Positions 23,642-34,750 of a stretch of DNA of 64,000 nt are shown piece after piece. The position numbers and the translations under genes were made by a program. Below the pieces are notes generated by a model. It had not been told where the DNA came from and made no database searches. It worked only from the letters and a program-made list of their open reading frames with translations. Origin of the DNA: Amborella trichopoda (lineage: Eukaryota > Streptophyta > Magnoliopsida > Amborellales > Amborellaceae); contig NW_006496807.1 in the NCBI RefSeq assembly GCF_000471905.2, forward strand, positions 1,003,941-1,067,940. The letters are read 5' to 3'. Position 1 is the first letter of the stretch; each line of letters begins with the position of its first letter.

Positions 23642-23878
23642 CTAACAGCCATCGACATAGTTCCATAGATTTGAACCTATAAGAAAACTTTTGACACGGA
23701 AAACCTGCAAAGCATAGTTTTTGCCATCCATTCTCGCCAAAATGTTGATCTTAGTAACCATAGGAGTGTTAGAAGTCATACCTAGATTTTTATGAATAAA
23801 CCAGCCCATTGAAACACATACATATATTTGTAAATTCATGTGTATATTTGTTATGCACATGCATATGGCTGTACACAC
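23642..23878 (-). pseudogene. Copia gag N-terminus fragment
   Basis: Includes KINILARMDGKNYALQVF, RVKSFLIGSNLW and NYVDGC. This is the NY-W / fLig-LW-yvdG start of plant Copia gag proteins. It stops right after the motif. A different gag start lies at 26,559, so these two fragments probably come from two elements. Confidence 0.7.
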
Positions 23879-24061
23879 ATATATGTGTGTCTGTAACTAT
23901 GGGCAAGTCATGGCTTGTAAAGTTTTAAGCAGGAGAATGATATGTGTATTAAATACCATCTTGAGTACATGTAGGGTATGGAGGAGCGTAAAATGACTGA
24001 GTTGCCCAGACAAAAACAGCAAAAGACACTAGAAAGAATTAGATAACTCTCATATCTTTAA

Positions 24062-24285
24062 CACTTCCCTTAAGCTGACATGATAACATAGAAAGTTTGT
24101 TCTATCTTGAGTAAAATTCTTCTTAGTGAGTTGGTCATAATGCAGCAATTGTCATTAGATTCAGCAAACTCCCCTTAAGCTGGCATGATAACATAGAAAA
24201 GTTGTTCTATCTTGAGTAAACTTCTTCTTAGTGAGTTGTTCATAATGTGGCTATTTTCATTAGATTCAGCACATGAATCACCTTG
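24062..24285 (+). repeat. ~107-bp tandem duplication
   Basis: Two copies begin near 24,066 and 24,173. They share CCCTTAAGCTG, CATGATAACATAGAAA, GTTCTATCTTGAGTAAA and TTCTTCTTAGTGAGTTG. They lie just beyond the RNase H end of the Copia fragment on the minus strand. Confidence 0.85.
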
Positions 24286-24439
24286 ATCCATAATGCCAAC
24301 ATTCTTCCTTTATGTAATGATGATCTACCGTTCACAGTCTAAGTCTTCCCATCTTTCAGTGGATTATCTAACAATTTGATTGCACTCTAATTGTAACAGT
24401 ACATCTTTATAGTTTATAGGAACTCTAAAGGGAACTCCA

Positions 24440-26560
24440 ATTTCAAAGAGTATGTTGGATAACTATTAGGTTTATGGATGATATCGCCCTATATCCAATG
24501 TCTGTGCTTGACTTAGACATAGTATGTTGCTTCTTACTGCACCATGAGACCAAATTCTTTCCCAAGAATACATAGAAAATGATGACCAGCCTTGTATTAT
24601 TTCGAAAACCCCCAAAATTGACATCTGTGTAACCCATGAGTTTAGGATTCTCTTGAGATACATATTGAAGGCCAATATTGACTAACCTCTTAATATACAA
24701 TAAAATTCTCTTATCCATATCAAGATGTAGCTTCGAAGTGTTTTATGTGTGTTGCCAGACTGTGTTAACTTCAAGTGCTATATCCGGTATTGTAAAAGGC
24801 AACTATTGACTCTCAGCAATTAAACTTGGATAACTGGTAGCATCTACAAGTGATTTTCTTTTATCAGACAAAAGTTTAACATTCACTGCAGCAGGTGTAC
24901 AAATTGGCTTTCAATTAAGTAGCTCAAAATTTACAAGTATCTCTAAGACATATCTTTGTTAAGACTAGATCTTCAGGCACCTGATGTACCTCGCCATCCT
25001 TCATCTCAAAGTACTCACAACCTGGTCTTCACTGAATGATTTCTTCATTATCCTTTCCAGTAATGATTATATAATCGACATATAGAGGTGTGAGAGTTAT
25101 ACTACCTTTTCTTTTACTGATGAACAATGAATGGTCAGCATAACACAAGATGAAGCCATCTTCCTTCATCTCTCCTTAGAAGCCTTCAAACCAAGCCCTT
25201 GGGGCCTTATTGAACCATATATTGCTCTCTTTAGCTTATATACATGATGAGGAAATTTATTGCTCTTAAATCTTGGACATTGAATCATAAAAAGCTCCTC
25301 TTTCAAGGCCCTATGGAGAACATTTTTCTATTATGGCCCAGGGGAGAATAATTCTTATGGTGGCATATTTAGCCACAGGATTAAAGGTTTCATCATAGTC
25401 TAATCCATATTCCTGGTTATATCCTTGGGCCACTAGGCAAGCTTAAGATCTTTCACCACTTCCATCTGGCTTGAGTTTCACTTTATAGATCCATTTAGAA
25501 CCTATCCCAAGGCAAAACTAATTCCTATGTAACATTTCAATATTAATCTCTTCATGCATAACATCCATACAACATGGATCTTGACTTTTATCATCAAAAG
25601 GGATGAGCTCCTTCATTTTTAATTCTTCTACCATAAAGGTTCCATGCTCATGAGAGAGACCATTGAAGGAGATGAATTCATCAATAATTTGATGATGAAA
25701 TTTACCATTTGAATATCGTTTCTGTCATTATGATTCAAATCATCATAAAAATCTCTCTCTTAGTCTCTGTCTGCTGGGCTAAGACTCCATTGCCAGGGCA
25801 ATAGCTTGATTGGCATGATTTTTATGTATCTCAAATTGAGGGGTTAATACAGGGTATTAAGTCCCACGTGTTTGGTGTAGTTGAGGAAGAATGCCTCTAA
25901 GAATTTCCTCTGCCTCTATGGCGTGGAGAATGACCTCTACCGCACCATGGATATAAAGCTCTTGAAGTTCAAGCAATGAAGGCTGATACTGCTGGTTGTT
26001 AATGATGACTTCAAATGGCATTTTGAATGAACATGCTTTCACAGTTCAATAGAATAGGTTTCCATTTATATTCTCCTAGTACAATGATAATGTAAAATAC
26101 TTTACCTTTATTGCTAAAACCTCGTTGTATTGCTGCTAGTGTATCACATATTTCCTTGGAGTAATGAAAATAATATGTGATAGACAGCAAACCTATCTTG
26201 CAATTTTGAAGTTCAAGCTCAGTTGCATCTTTCTAGCCTTTGATTTTTCAGCAAGGAGTCCTTCAAGAGTGATTCAAGCATCTTATGCAGTAGGTAGATC
26301 AACAATATTGTATCTATATATAGAGAATTGGAGGCAAACAACCAGCTAATCACTAGCTGATCATGGGATATCCTTTGGGATGCTTAAGGGTGGTGGTTTC
26401 AACTTCATCAGTTGACTTATCTTCAATTTGGCCAGGTGGATAAGGATGTGACTCATCAAGACAGTTAGCCATGTTTTGGTTTTGTAAAACTTGAAGAACT
26501 TGATTTTTCAACAAGAAATAATTGGGGTTATCCAGTTTGATGGATAAAAGAGCAAACATT
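24440..26560 (-). mobile_element. Deleted Ty1/Copia element inside the gene
   Basis: Gag start at 26,559 (LSIKLDNPNYFLLKNQVLQV). An RT region runs about 25,500-24,990, with a YDETFNPVAKYATIR-type block near 25,400 and YVDYIIITGKDNEE (catalytic YVDD changed to YVDY). RNase H follows at 24,718-24,443 with MGYTDVNFGGF, LVSWCSKKQHTMSKSSTDIG and YRAIS. Protease and integrase are missing, so there is an internal deletion. LTRs were not found. Orientation is the same as that of the host gene. Confidence 0.8.
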
Positions 26561-27012
26561 AAGGGAGACTTTTATGGATTCTCATAATATTTTCATGATT
26601 TAACTTTATCAAGAGTTAGAAGAAAGAAGTTTTTTTTTACTTGCTCTCATTATTGTTAAAATTCCAAGATATCAACCTTACACATGAGGAGTAAATGTCG
26701 CTTCATTGCAATCGCTTAGCCAAGATAACGAAATCAGGGATGTACATAGTTCTAATCAAATAGCTGACAATACAACCAAATTACTTACCACGAAGAAGCT
26801 CACTCAAAGTAAAACAAAGCTTTCCATTGCATATTATAAACCACATTCCAATGCAAAAACTAAAAATTAAGAGTCTTCTCCATAACAGAAATTCTTTCTT
26901 TTTAACTCTCAATAAAGTTGAATCATGAAAAGATTATGATAACATCAAAAAAGCAATAGAAAAATTTCAACCACTAATTTTCCAATACAAAAACCAATTA
27001 GTGAAGTCCTAC

Positions 27013-27187
27013 CCATAAAAGAGAATTTTCCCAAAGCGGGCAGTCAGTGAAAGCTTTAATTATTTAGACATCCCAAAATCCATTTCGCTTTTTACAATAA
27101 GGAAAGCAGAATCTAGGTCCGGTTGTATCCTCTTTGCAATGTGTAACCGAAGTTCCAAAGTCCTATCGTGACCACTTTCTTCCTTAG
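27013..27187 (-). pseudogene. Exon 2 of the uncharacterised gene
   Basis: A 175-bp exon bounded by a TTGCAG acceptor and a GTAGGA donor. It encodes KEESGHDRTLELRLHIAK, DLDSAFLIVKSEMDF and, after an in-frame TAA, TARFGKILFYG. Confidence 0.55.
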
Positions 27188-27300
27188 CTGCAAGAGAGAA
27201 ATAATTAAACTAATCAATCACACAATCGTAACAGGATTCAAAGAAAATAAGCACACAAATCGAAGAAATAAAACAAAATATCAAAGTGGAGAACTCTTAC

Positions 27301-27621
27301 CCACAATAGCAAGGGGCTTTCACCAGTTCTTAGTTCGATAGGTGGACAAGGGTATGGTTTCAAAGAAACTGATGGAGATTCTGATGATCGCATGTTATCC
27401 GACATCCCAACATCCCACCACCTTGAAATGGAGTTCTTGGAGTATTTTATGGGTACATTGGGCATGTCATATTTGAGACTCTTGCTTGAATGACCTGAAG
27501 AACCAGCATACCTGATCCCAAAATTCAAACTCTCTTCCAATTGGGGAATGAGTGATGAAGATGAGGATGTTGACTTCTCTGTATCCTTTGTGTGTCTTCT
27601 ATGCGGTGGGGTATATGCCAT
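27301..27621 (-). pseudogene. Exon 1 of the uncharacterised gene
   Basis: A 321-bp exon of 107 codons starting at the ATG at 27621 and ending before GTAAGA. Poly-Ser SSSSS follows TEKST, then IPQLEESLNFGIRY and ISRWWDVGMSD. An upstream in-frame ATG exists, but the MAYTPPHRRH start fits what I recall of the family. The phase of its donor does not fit exon 2. Confidence 0.6.
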
Positions 27622-28660
27622 GATGATATCACTGGTTCTACAATTACCCAGAAATTTGCGGCCAAAACGATTACTTGAAACTTGGAACAAGAGATAAACA
27701 GATTGTCGATTAATGGTTCCTTTCCCAGACAATTAATTCAATATTCACTTGCGTTTGCCCAGAAATTACCAGTGTGGAGTTCAGAAATGATCATTGATTC
27801 ATGGAAGTACACCGATATTCAGTAACAATGTAGGTTAGATTGTCATGTATTTCAAATAGCATCGATCTTCAAGGCAAGTAGCGGCATTCAGTGAATATCT
27901 TGGAGTGGGGAATCAATCAAGGCAACCAAATACCATTAGCTCAACAATAACTGGGGAACAATCAGTTGACACATTTGAAAACAGCCTTAAAGGCAAAATA
28001 GTGTTTGCTGATCCACCTAGGCCTCCAATATTCACCCTCTTGAGTGTCCAGTAGAGGAACCATTACAAGAATGAAGCCAAAAAAAAAAGGAAATTGATCT
28101 CTGGGCTCTTGTTTCAAAATCCAAAGCAACAAAAACTGAAAACTGACCCACCAATGCATCAAGAAAACTTCAAACATAAAACGAAGTTACCAGATCCCAA
28201 ACCGCTCAGACCAGAACAAACTTACTCAGAAGAAAAAGAACAAGAATTCTTGTCAAAAAAAGGGAGAACAAGAATTACAGGCATAAAGTAAAAGAGCAAC
28301 AATTAGATATCGAAAGCTAGTTCCTAATCGGAAACCATGATTGCAAACGCTACAAAATGTGATGGAAACAAATTGGGAAGTAATTAATGATGATTTCAGA
28401 GTTCTTGAACTGGACGATGGAGAAAAAATGAATTCCAAACCTGACCAACTTTTCCGAAGATCAAGATCACTGTAAAACCAAATTTCCACGATGTAAGATC
28501 AATCACATTGGCAGAATATCGCTACAAGAAGTGGCAATTCAAGCTAAAAAAGAAGGCTCACGAAGAAGCAGTTCCTCGAACCAGAGCAAGCAAGAAACAG
28601 AGATTGTTGCTCTCGAAACCTTTGCCTTAACAGTCGATCAATGTGATACTATTACTTAGA
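27622..28660 (-). other. Possible 5' leader and promoter of the broken gene
   Basis: No protein-like frame. On the minus strand it includes AG/GT-rich stretches and a TTTACAG near 28,470 that could belong to leader introns. This is inferred from position only. Confidence 0.3.
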
Positions 28661-29300
28661 TGATTATATGCTCCAGGGGAGCATGGTATTTATTATGCGC
28701 CTCCAATGGTGTTTCAAATTCAGGCACTGCGTTCCCTGCGCTCTTTTTTGTCATTGAGCACGCAAACTCAGTCGATCGCATGCATGTCCAAATAGAACAT
28801 GGGAAATTTACAAATCTTGAGATCGTTTTTTCGTTTATTACTACGTTTAAAAAAACGGATATGTAACCCGGATCAGCTACTTAAAAAATTGTGCAGGATT
28901 CATGGATCGACGATCTGGATCAGTTTGGCTTCAAAAATTTTGAAAAATCACTAAAAATCCTTAAAAGTAGTGTTTCTTGAGTTTCAGATAAAGTTTGGGG
29001 TTGTTACATTATGTATTTTCGTTATTTTGTAAAAATATGTTAATATTATAACATCATTTCCCTGTCTCGATGTTATTATAATAATTAAATATGACCTCTG
29101 AAATTTGAAATAAGACTAGAATAAGAAATAAGTACTACTAACACAATAAATAGATTAGATTTAGGGAAAAATATCTCCATAGATCCCATTTTAAACTTTC
29201 ATTTCTTCCTAAACCCAAAATTTCTAAACCTATCTTTTAACCCCCAAATAACTTTATCTATATTTATTCCAACTTTTAATCCAAACAAATTAAAAAGACA
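28661..29300. other. AT-rich intergenic sequence
   Basis: I see no gene, tandem array or TE terminus in this stretch. Confidence 0.4.
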
Positions 29301-29312
29301 TCTTTTTCTAAC

Positions 29313-29501
29313 TCTAACTAGTTTGAAAGTTAGTGTGGGTTTGGGAGTAATCATCATCCCTATCACAGAGGTTTTTAGAGAGAGAAAAAACATTTTTAGA
29401 GAGAGAAACACAAAAAACAGTCCCTTCCTCCCATCATTTCAGGCCCTCTTTTCTCTTTCCCTCCACATATTAAAATAGAATCCACTTCACCATTTCTTAA
29501 T
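29313..29501 (+). repeat. UTR-like repeat copy, left of the hAT
   Basis: Contains TTTGAAAGTTAGTGTGGGTT, CATCCCTATCACAGAGGTTT, TTAGAGAGAGAAA, CAAAAAACAGTCCCTTC and CATTTCTTAAT. The same series recurs at 32,602-32,741 and partly at 32,742-32,850. The hAT element sits exactly at TTCTTAAT, at the end of this unit. Confidence 0.75.
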
Positions 29502-29982
29502 TAGTGATTCAAAAAGCAGATCGCCCAGCGCTTAAGTAATACGGAACCCTCCTAAGCCGGAAACCAGCGCTAGCCCTAGGCAGCTGCCTAGGGCCTACGC
29601 CTCGCCCAAAGGTGGAAAACCCATTCGGTGACGACATTTTTCGTTTTTCTTTTTTGTTTTCAAGGGCCAAAAATTGAGGTCTTAGATTCATTTGAAACCT
29701 AAAACTTGTTGGAGTCAAATTTAGAGAGAGAAAGGCCCCAAATAACTAGATTGTGGTGAAGTTTTTAGGATCGAATTGTTACTCAAAGTTAACAAAAATT
29801 GATCAAAACATCACTCATTGGTACTATATTTACTTTTTGAAGTTTTGTAAAGTTATTAGGGTTTTTTTAGAAGATTTTGAGTATTTAGAAGCATCTTTGA
29901 AGTGGAAGTTTGAAGATTGAGCAATCAAACTCAAAGTAAGTGATTTGTTTTTATTGCTTTAGTAATTTACATTATTTTTTAG

Positions 29983-32012
29983 ATGTCTTCTTCGGATCTA
30001 ATAGGAGTGGTGATCCCAGTTGAAAATATGGTTATTACCCAGATGCTAATAATAAAAATTGCATTAGATGCAAATTTTGTGAAAAGGATACAAAAAAGGC
30101 ATAAATCGGTTCAAAAAACATCTTGTCGATATTAGAGGGGATGTTGCCCCATGTAAAAAGACTTTTGATGCTGTTAAAAAGAAAATAATGAATTTTTTGA
30201 ATGTGGTGAAAATGAAAAAAGATGAGAGAATTGACTCTATAACAGAGATTAGGTCTGAGGTTCGGGTCACTTTTGATGATGATGGTAGTCATGAGGAAAG
30301 GATCGGGGAGAGATATCAAGAGGTTGAGCACTCCATTATTAGGGAAAAGGGGAACGGAGTTGTAATTGTTTCTGGTTTTGGGACTAAGAAACCTCGTGTT
30401 AAAGGCCCTATGGATAGTTTTTTATCTCGGCCTGACCCTGAGGTTGCAAGAAAGAATACAAAAAAGCAGACCACTATTGAAAATATAATCAAGAAGGAAG
30501 AGAGAGATAGAGCTGCATATTATCTTTCTACATGGTTTTATGAGGTGGGCATTCCTTTCAATACCACTTTCTTAAGCAGCTTCTATGTTGTGATAGAGGT
30601 AGTTGGCCAATTTGCCCCCATCTGAGCTTTCAGAACCTTTTTTAAAAAAAAGCAATGAGTGCCACGAAGGAAGCTGTAGAACTTAAGAATGATGCATGGG
30701 CTCAATATGAGGTTTCTATTATGACTGATGGTTGGAGTGATAGGAAGAGAAAAAGTCAAATGAATTTGCTTGTAAATTGTCCTGCAGGGACTGTTTTTTT
30801 TAGATCTATTGATGCCTTTGATCATATCCATGATGCTCATTACATATTTCAAGTGATAGAGAACGTAATCAAGGAGGTTGGGGAGCATCTTGTTGTACAG
30901 GTTGTCACAAACTATACTGCTCATAATATTGTTGCATCTAATTTGTTGTGCATAGCTTATCCTAGAATCTTTTGGACACCATGCGCAACACATTGTATAG
31001 ACCTCATGCTTGAGGCTCTTGGCGGTTTAACCGAGTTATCAAGTTCAGTGAAGAATTCCAAGTTAGTTACAAATTTCATTTATAGCCACCATCTCACCCT
31101 TAGCATGATGCATACCTTTACACAGAAGAAAGAGATAGTGAGACCTTGGGTCACGAGATTTGTGACATGGTACTTATGTCAAGATAGCATACATTCGAGG
31201 AGAGTGCAGTTAAGGCAAATGTTTATCTTTGATGAGTGGAGAGCATGCAAATGGTTTACGGATCAAGTTGGGAAGAAGGTGAGAGATATTATCCTTTCTA
31301 AGGCTTTTTGGCGAGGGGTGAAGGGTGCTCTTAAGGTATTTTTTCCTCTTGTCAAAGTCCTTTCGCATGGTTGATAGTAACAAGCCTTCTATGGGCTACA
31401 TATATGATGCTATGGAGAAATGTAAAAGAGAGATAGCTTAAAATTTCAATGATGAAAAACCCGCTACAAGCCTATATGGGAGATTATTGATAAGAAATGG
31501 GATAGGCAGCTACATCAGTCATTGCATGTAACTGGTTGTTTTTTTAACCCATCTTTGTTTATTTTTTACAAGGATATACAAACAAATGACACAATTATGA
31601 ATGGATTTAATGAGTGTGTAGAGGTGCTAGTCCCTGATCTTGAAATGTAGGATATTATATGCGCTGATTAGCTAATAAATTACAAGTGTTCATTAAAGTC
31701 TTTTGGGACTCCAATGACGATGAGGCAAATGACCAAAACTGGACCAGGTATTAATAATATTCTTAAGTTCATCTTTATCGAGTTCTTAAGGATTACATGG
31801 GACATGGCCATGGATACTTCAGGAACATCAGCTGGCCCTTCTAAGGCCACTAGATCTTCTGCACAGAAAACAACGATGGAGGAAGAGGAAGAAGAAGAGG
31901 CTGATTCAGAAGAGACAGTGGAGGATAGAGACGACCAATATGTTGAAGAAAGTGACGACTTCGATGAATATGATGTCAATGCAACTGATCCAAGATTTTC
32001 TGATGATCAATG
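29983..32012 (+). pseudogene. hAT transposase with BED finger and DUF659
   Basis: A BED-type zinc finger lies near 30,055-30,150 (IRCKFCEKD, then NRFKKHLVDIRGDVAPCKK after a 1-nt shift). A linker follows (30,188-30,625), ending in FYEVGIPFN and a stop. The DUF659 core (30,655-31,374) has TDGWSDRKRKSQMNLLV, NYTAHNIVASNLL and FWTPCATHCIDLMLEAL. Then come SFGTPMTMRQMTKTGPG and a very acidic tail (EEEEEEEADSEETVEDRDD) ending at 32,012. The hAT dimerisation block (SQT-SSS-CERNWS type) is not found between them, so the copy has probably lost it. Stops at 30,622 and 31,372 also break the frame. Confidence 0.82.
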
Positions 32013-32386
32013 AATAATGATTGATGAACTTTGATTGTTGAATAATTATTAAACTTTGAAGTTTGAACTTTGATTGAGATATCGTGTATCGACTATTGAA
32101 CTATTGAAGATTCTTTTGAGTCTTCAAGTATTACTTTCATAGTTTTATAATTTAGTTTTGTTTTCTTCCTCATGGTGGTGTACTGCAGTACTGGTGTGAT
32201 ACTATTTTATAACTTGGTTTGATAATTTGGTTGGTTGGAAAATTTTAAGTTTTAATATGGAGTATGAACCAACTTATGGATTATGGTTATGCTTATGGAA
32301 TGATTGCTAAATGCTAAATAATATGTAGTACAATTTGAATTATGTATTGTAATATATATAACTGATACTAACATAACTGCAGAATG

Positions 32387-32582
32387 CCATAATCCTTATT
32401 TGGATTCAACTGGGCCGCCCAGGTTCTGGGTGCCCGCCTAGGCTCTGAACGGCTTGGACCCCCCAGGTCTTAGGAGACCTGCCGCCATAATCCTTATTTG
32501 GATTCAACTGGGCCGCCCAGGTTCTGGGTGCCCGCCTAGGCTCTGAACGGCCTGGACCCCCCAGGTCTTATGAGACCTGCCC
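32387..32582 (+). repeat. 98-bp tandem duplication near the hAT right end
   Basis: Two nearly identical units (32,387-32,484 and 32,485-32,582) share CCATAATCCTTATTTGGATT and GGGCCGCCCAGGTTCTGGGT. Each ends in a small perfect hairpin, CAGGTCT-(4 nt)-AGACCTG. They are much more GC-rich than the body of the element. Confidence 0.92.
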
Positions 32583-32609
32583 AGCGCTTTTTGAAACTAT
32601 GTTCTTAAT

Positions 32610-32850
32610 CCTCATCCCTATCACATAGGCTTTTAGAGAGAGAAAGTATTTTTAGAGAGAGAAATACAAAAAACAGTCCCTTCTCCCGCCATCTTCTCTC
32701 TCTCTCCAAATATAAAACAAGCCCACCTCATCATTTCTTAATCCTCATCCCTATCACAGAGGTTTTTGGAGAAAGAAAGTATTTGTAGAGAGAGAAATAC
32801 AAAAAAAAAGCCCATCTTGTTAAGAGAGAAACACAAAAAGAAGCCACTGA
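32610..32850 (+). repeat. UTR-like repeat copies, right of the hAT
   Basis: One full unit (32,602-32,741) and one partial unit (32,742-32,850) of the sequence also seen at 29,349-29,501. Both start TCCTCATCCCTATCACA and contain paired GAGAGAGAAA blocks. The array existed before the hAT inserted. Confidence 0.75.
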
Positions 32851-33100
32851 TGGAGTTTCCCTCTTGTTGAAAATGGGTGTGGTTCGGTCTGAAAGGGAGA
32901 GATTTTCAGATATAAATTTTGTTTGAGCTGGGAGTGGAACATATCACGTCCCCTATGGTAGAGAGAGAAAATGAGGCAACTTGGGTCCTTTTGGAAGCTG
33001 TATTTGGGGTTATTGTGAGAGTGAGCGAAATACGTTTACTGAGAGTTTGGGGTTTCAATAGAGAGAGAGTATGTGTTTGGGTAGAGAGAGAGAGAGCAAA

Positions 33101-33333
33101 ATGGGTTCTAGAGAGAAGATGGTGGGGACTCTAAAGAAGTGAAGATAAGGATCAATAAGAAACGACTTGAGGAGCTCCTGGGAAAGATGGAGCTTCATGG
33201 CATGTCTGTTGGTCAGATGATCGAGCAGCTCATGAACACAAATGGTGATAAACACAGGGGTTGGAGGCCTGTGCTTCAGAGTATACCTGATTGTGAATCA
33301 TGTTTGAAAGTTAGCGTGGGTTTGGGAGGTTGA
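33101..33333 (+). pseudogene. C-terminal fragment of a DUF4228/PADRE-like protein
   Basis: The frame DGGDSKEVKIRINKKRLEEL, LGKMELHGMSVGQMIEQLMN and GWRPVLQSIPD resembles the C-terminus of plant DUF4228 (PADRE) proteins, which end in a K-I-x-I-x-K-x-x-L-E-E-L-L stretch and a W-R-P-x-L-Q-S-I-P motif. An ATG at 33,101 (MGSREKMVGTLKK) is one base out of frame with it. The N-terminal DUF4228 core is not seen. After IPD the sequence runs into the TTTGAAAGTTAGCGTGGGTT repeat. Family assignment is from memory of the motif. PADRE genes are linked to stress responses, but this piece is not functional as it stands. Confidence 0.5.
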
Positions 33334-33339
33334 TCGGGG

Positions 33340-34390
33340 GAGAGAGAAAGGGAATCATGTCAAGAGAGAGAGAGGGGTTTAAAAACAATGCCTTTTCTAA
33401 ATTTTTTTGGGTAAAAAAAAATAATAAAAAATAAATAAAATATGTTTAGGGGGTAAATTTTTATGTATAATAGATTGAATTTTTATGTAGTAAGATAGAT
33501 TTTGCAACTTTAGATCAATGAAAAAATAAAAGTTGAAAATAAAGTCCATAATGATAGTTTCCCTTTTTAAAGAGTTATTGCCTTTCTTTATTTCAAAAGG
33601 AGTTACAACTCAAAGAAATAAGGGAAAGTCAAGGTTTGATACAAATGGCACTATTAAAACCATTATTATGCTTTTATCTTGTTTAGAGAGAGAGAGAGAC
33701 AGAGAGAGATTTAGTTGTTTCCTTCAAAATATAACTTTATTGCTTTCCATTCCTCGCATTTTTTAAGATGGAATTGGTAAATTTCTTCCCAAATACATCC
33801 ATATGGAGCACATATGGAGAAAATTCCTTGAATTTTAGTCAATTTGGGATGAAATTATAAGAACTATATTTTACCGTCATCTTTTCTTGTCTCCCTCTCC
33901 TATACACTTAAACACAAGGACCTAGGTCCAAGAGTTTATCTTCTCTCTCTTTGCATTCTCTTCACAAACTCACACAAGCCCATTGTTTAACCATGACCTT
34001 AGCATACACTTGCGCACAAAAACACACGGTGGACAAAAGGGCTATACTCGTTGTTCTACCTACACACACTAGCCCCTTAGTGGGTAACCTTTGGCTACGT
34101 GAAGTCCAGAACCTTGAGCTCATTAGCCCCTTTGTTTTAAACCCTCTTAGATCATGCCATGAGCGTGTTAATTCAATACAACTTTGGGTTCAGCCCAATG
34201 AGCTTTGATGAACCTTAAAGATTATTCTTATCCTTTAAAGAATTTAATCCCCAGTAGGGTCATATACCCGATTCCCAATGACTCACAAAAACCATGGGAG
34301 TCTCAATCACCCCGTCACGAACCTTTGTTCACTTGGGCTTCACTGCAAAATTCCATTATTACCATGGAGTATTTCTTACCTGTTGAACTT
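33340..34390. other. Intergenic, no gene seen
   Basis: AT-rich with GA microsatellites (33,685-33,710) and then a CT-rich stretch (33,870-33,960). Short frames here have no recognisable features. Confidence 0.4.
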
Positions 34391-34394
34391 CCAT

Positions 34395-34750
34395 GAGACC
34401 CCATAAATGATGCCATTCTCAAGCGGTCATAAGAACCAGTGACAGTCCATCATCCCCCAGTGAGCCACCACTTCTAATGGACTATCAACTCCAACGGTCC
34501 CTCACTCCAAGGGACCATCAACACCAGAGACTCATCACTCAAGAGGTTTGTCACTCCATTGGTTTACAATCCTTAGTGATGAGTAGTCATCCCCAGTGGG
34601 TCATTGTTTTCAATGGACCATCATATCACGATAGTTCATCATCCCTAGTGAGTCACTACTTACGGTGGTCACTGCCCCCAATGGTCTATTACTTCATTAA
34701 ATCATTAATCCCTGATGGTAAGTTGCCATTCCCAAGCGGCCAGGGAACTT
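34395..34750 (+). repeat. Degenerate short tandem repeats
   Basis: Many imperfect units of the form CATCATCCCCAGTGAGTCAC or AATGGACCATCA. The spacing is irregular, near 25-35 bp. A similar style of repeat is seen at 51,980-52,500, which suggests a related retroelement leader. Confidence 0.5.

Larger units (their letters stand above)
20642..27621 (-). pseudogene. Multi-exon plant gene of uncharacterised family, broken
   Basis: Exon 1 (27621-27301) starts MAYTPPHRRHTKD, is Ser-rich, contains NSISRWWDVG and ends at a GTAAGA donor. Exon 2 (27187-27013), after TTGCAG, carries TARFGKILFYG but has a TAA inside (MSK*LKLS). Later exons: from 21934 with YNNQVHKTFYRNVPEEYV and RHLVIDISCLCKNVDLRLIL; 21532-21263 with YELVNSAV and KGKLRWPLKKEGTG plus FSIQAVWHTESKYF, ending at a GTGAGT donor; last exon 20727-20642 in matching phase, ending WEEFLSC and TAA. 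The block order matches a plant protein family I recall only as uncharacterised, so I give no function. Exon 21532-21263 needs a 1-nt shift inside (after NSAV), and exons 1 and 2 do not join in phase. Copia debris fills the gap between exon 2 and the later exons. Confidence 0.6.
29502..32601 (+). mobile_element. 3.1-kb hAT transposon with 8-bp target duplication
   Basis: Flanked by perfect 8-bp direct repeats TTCTTAAT (29,494-29,501 and 32,602-32,609). The termini are TAGTGATTCAAAAAGC on the left and, read inward, CATAGTTTCAAAAAGC on the right, so the inner 9-10 bp of each TIR match. Subterminal regions are GC-rich with CCCAGCGC on both sides. It carries a decayed hAT transposase on the + strand. 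An 8-bp duplication plus BED and DUF659 regions define the superfamily. Confidence 0.92.
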
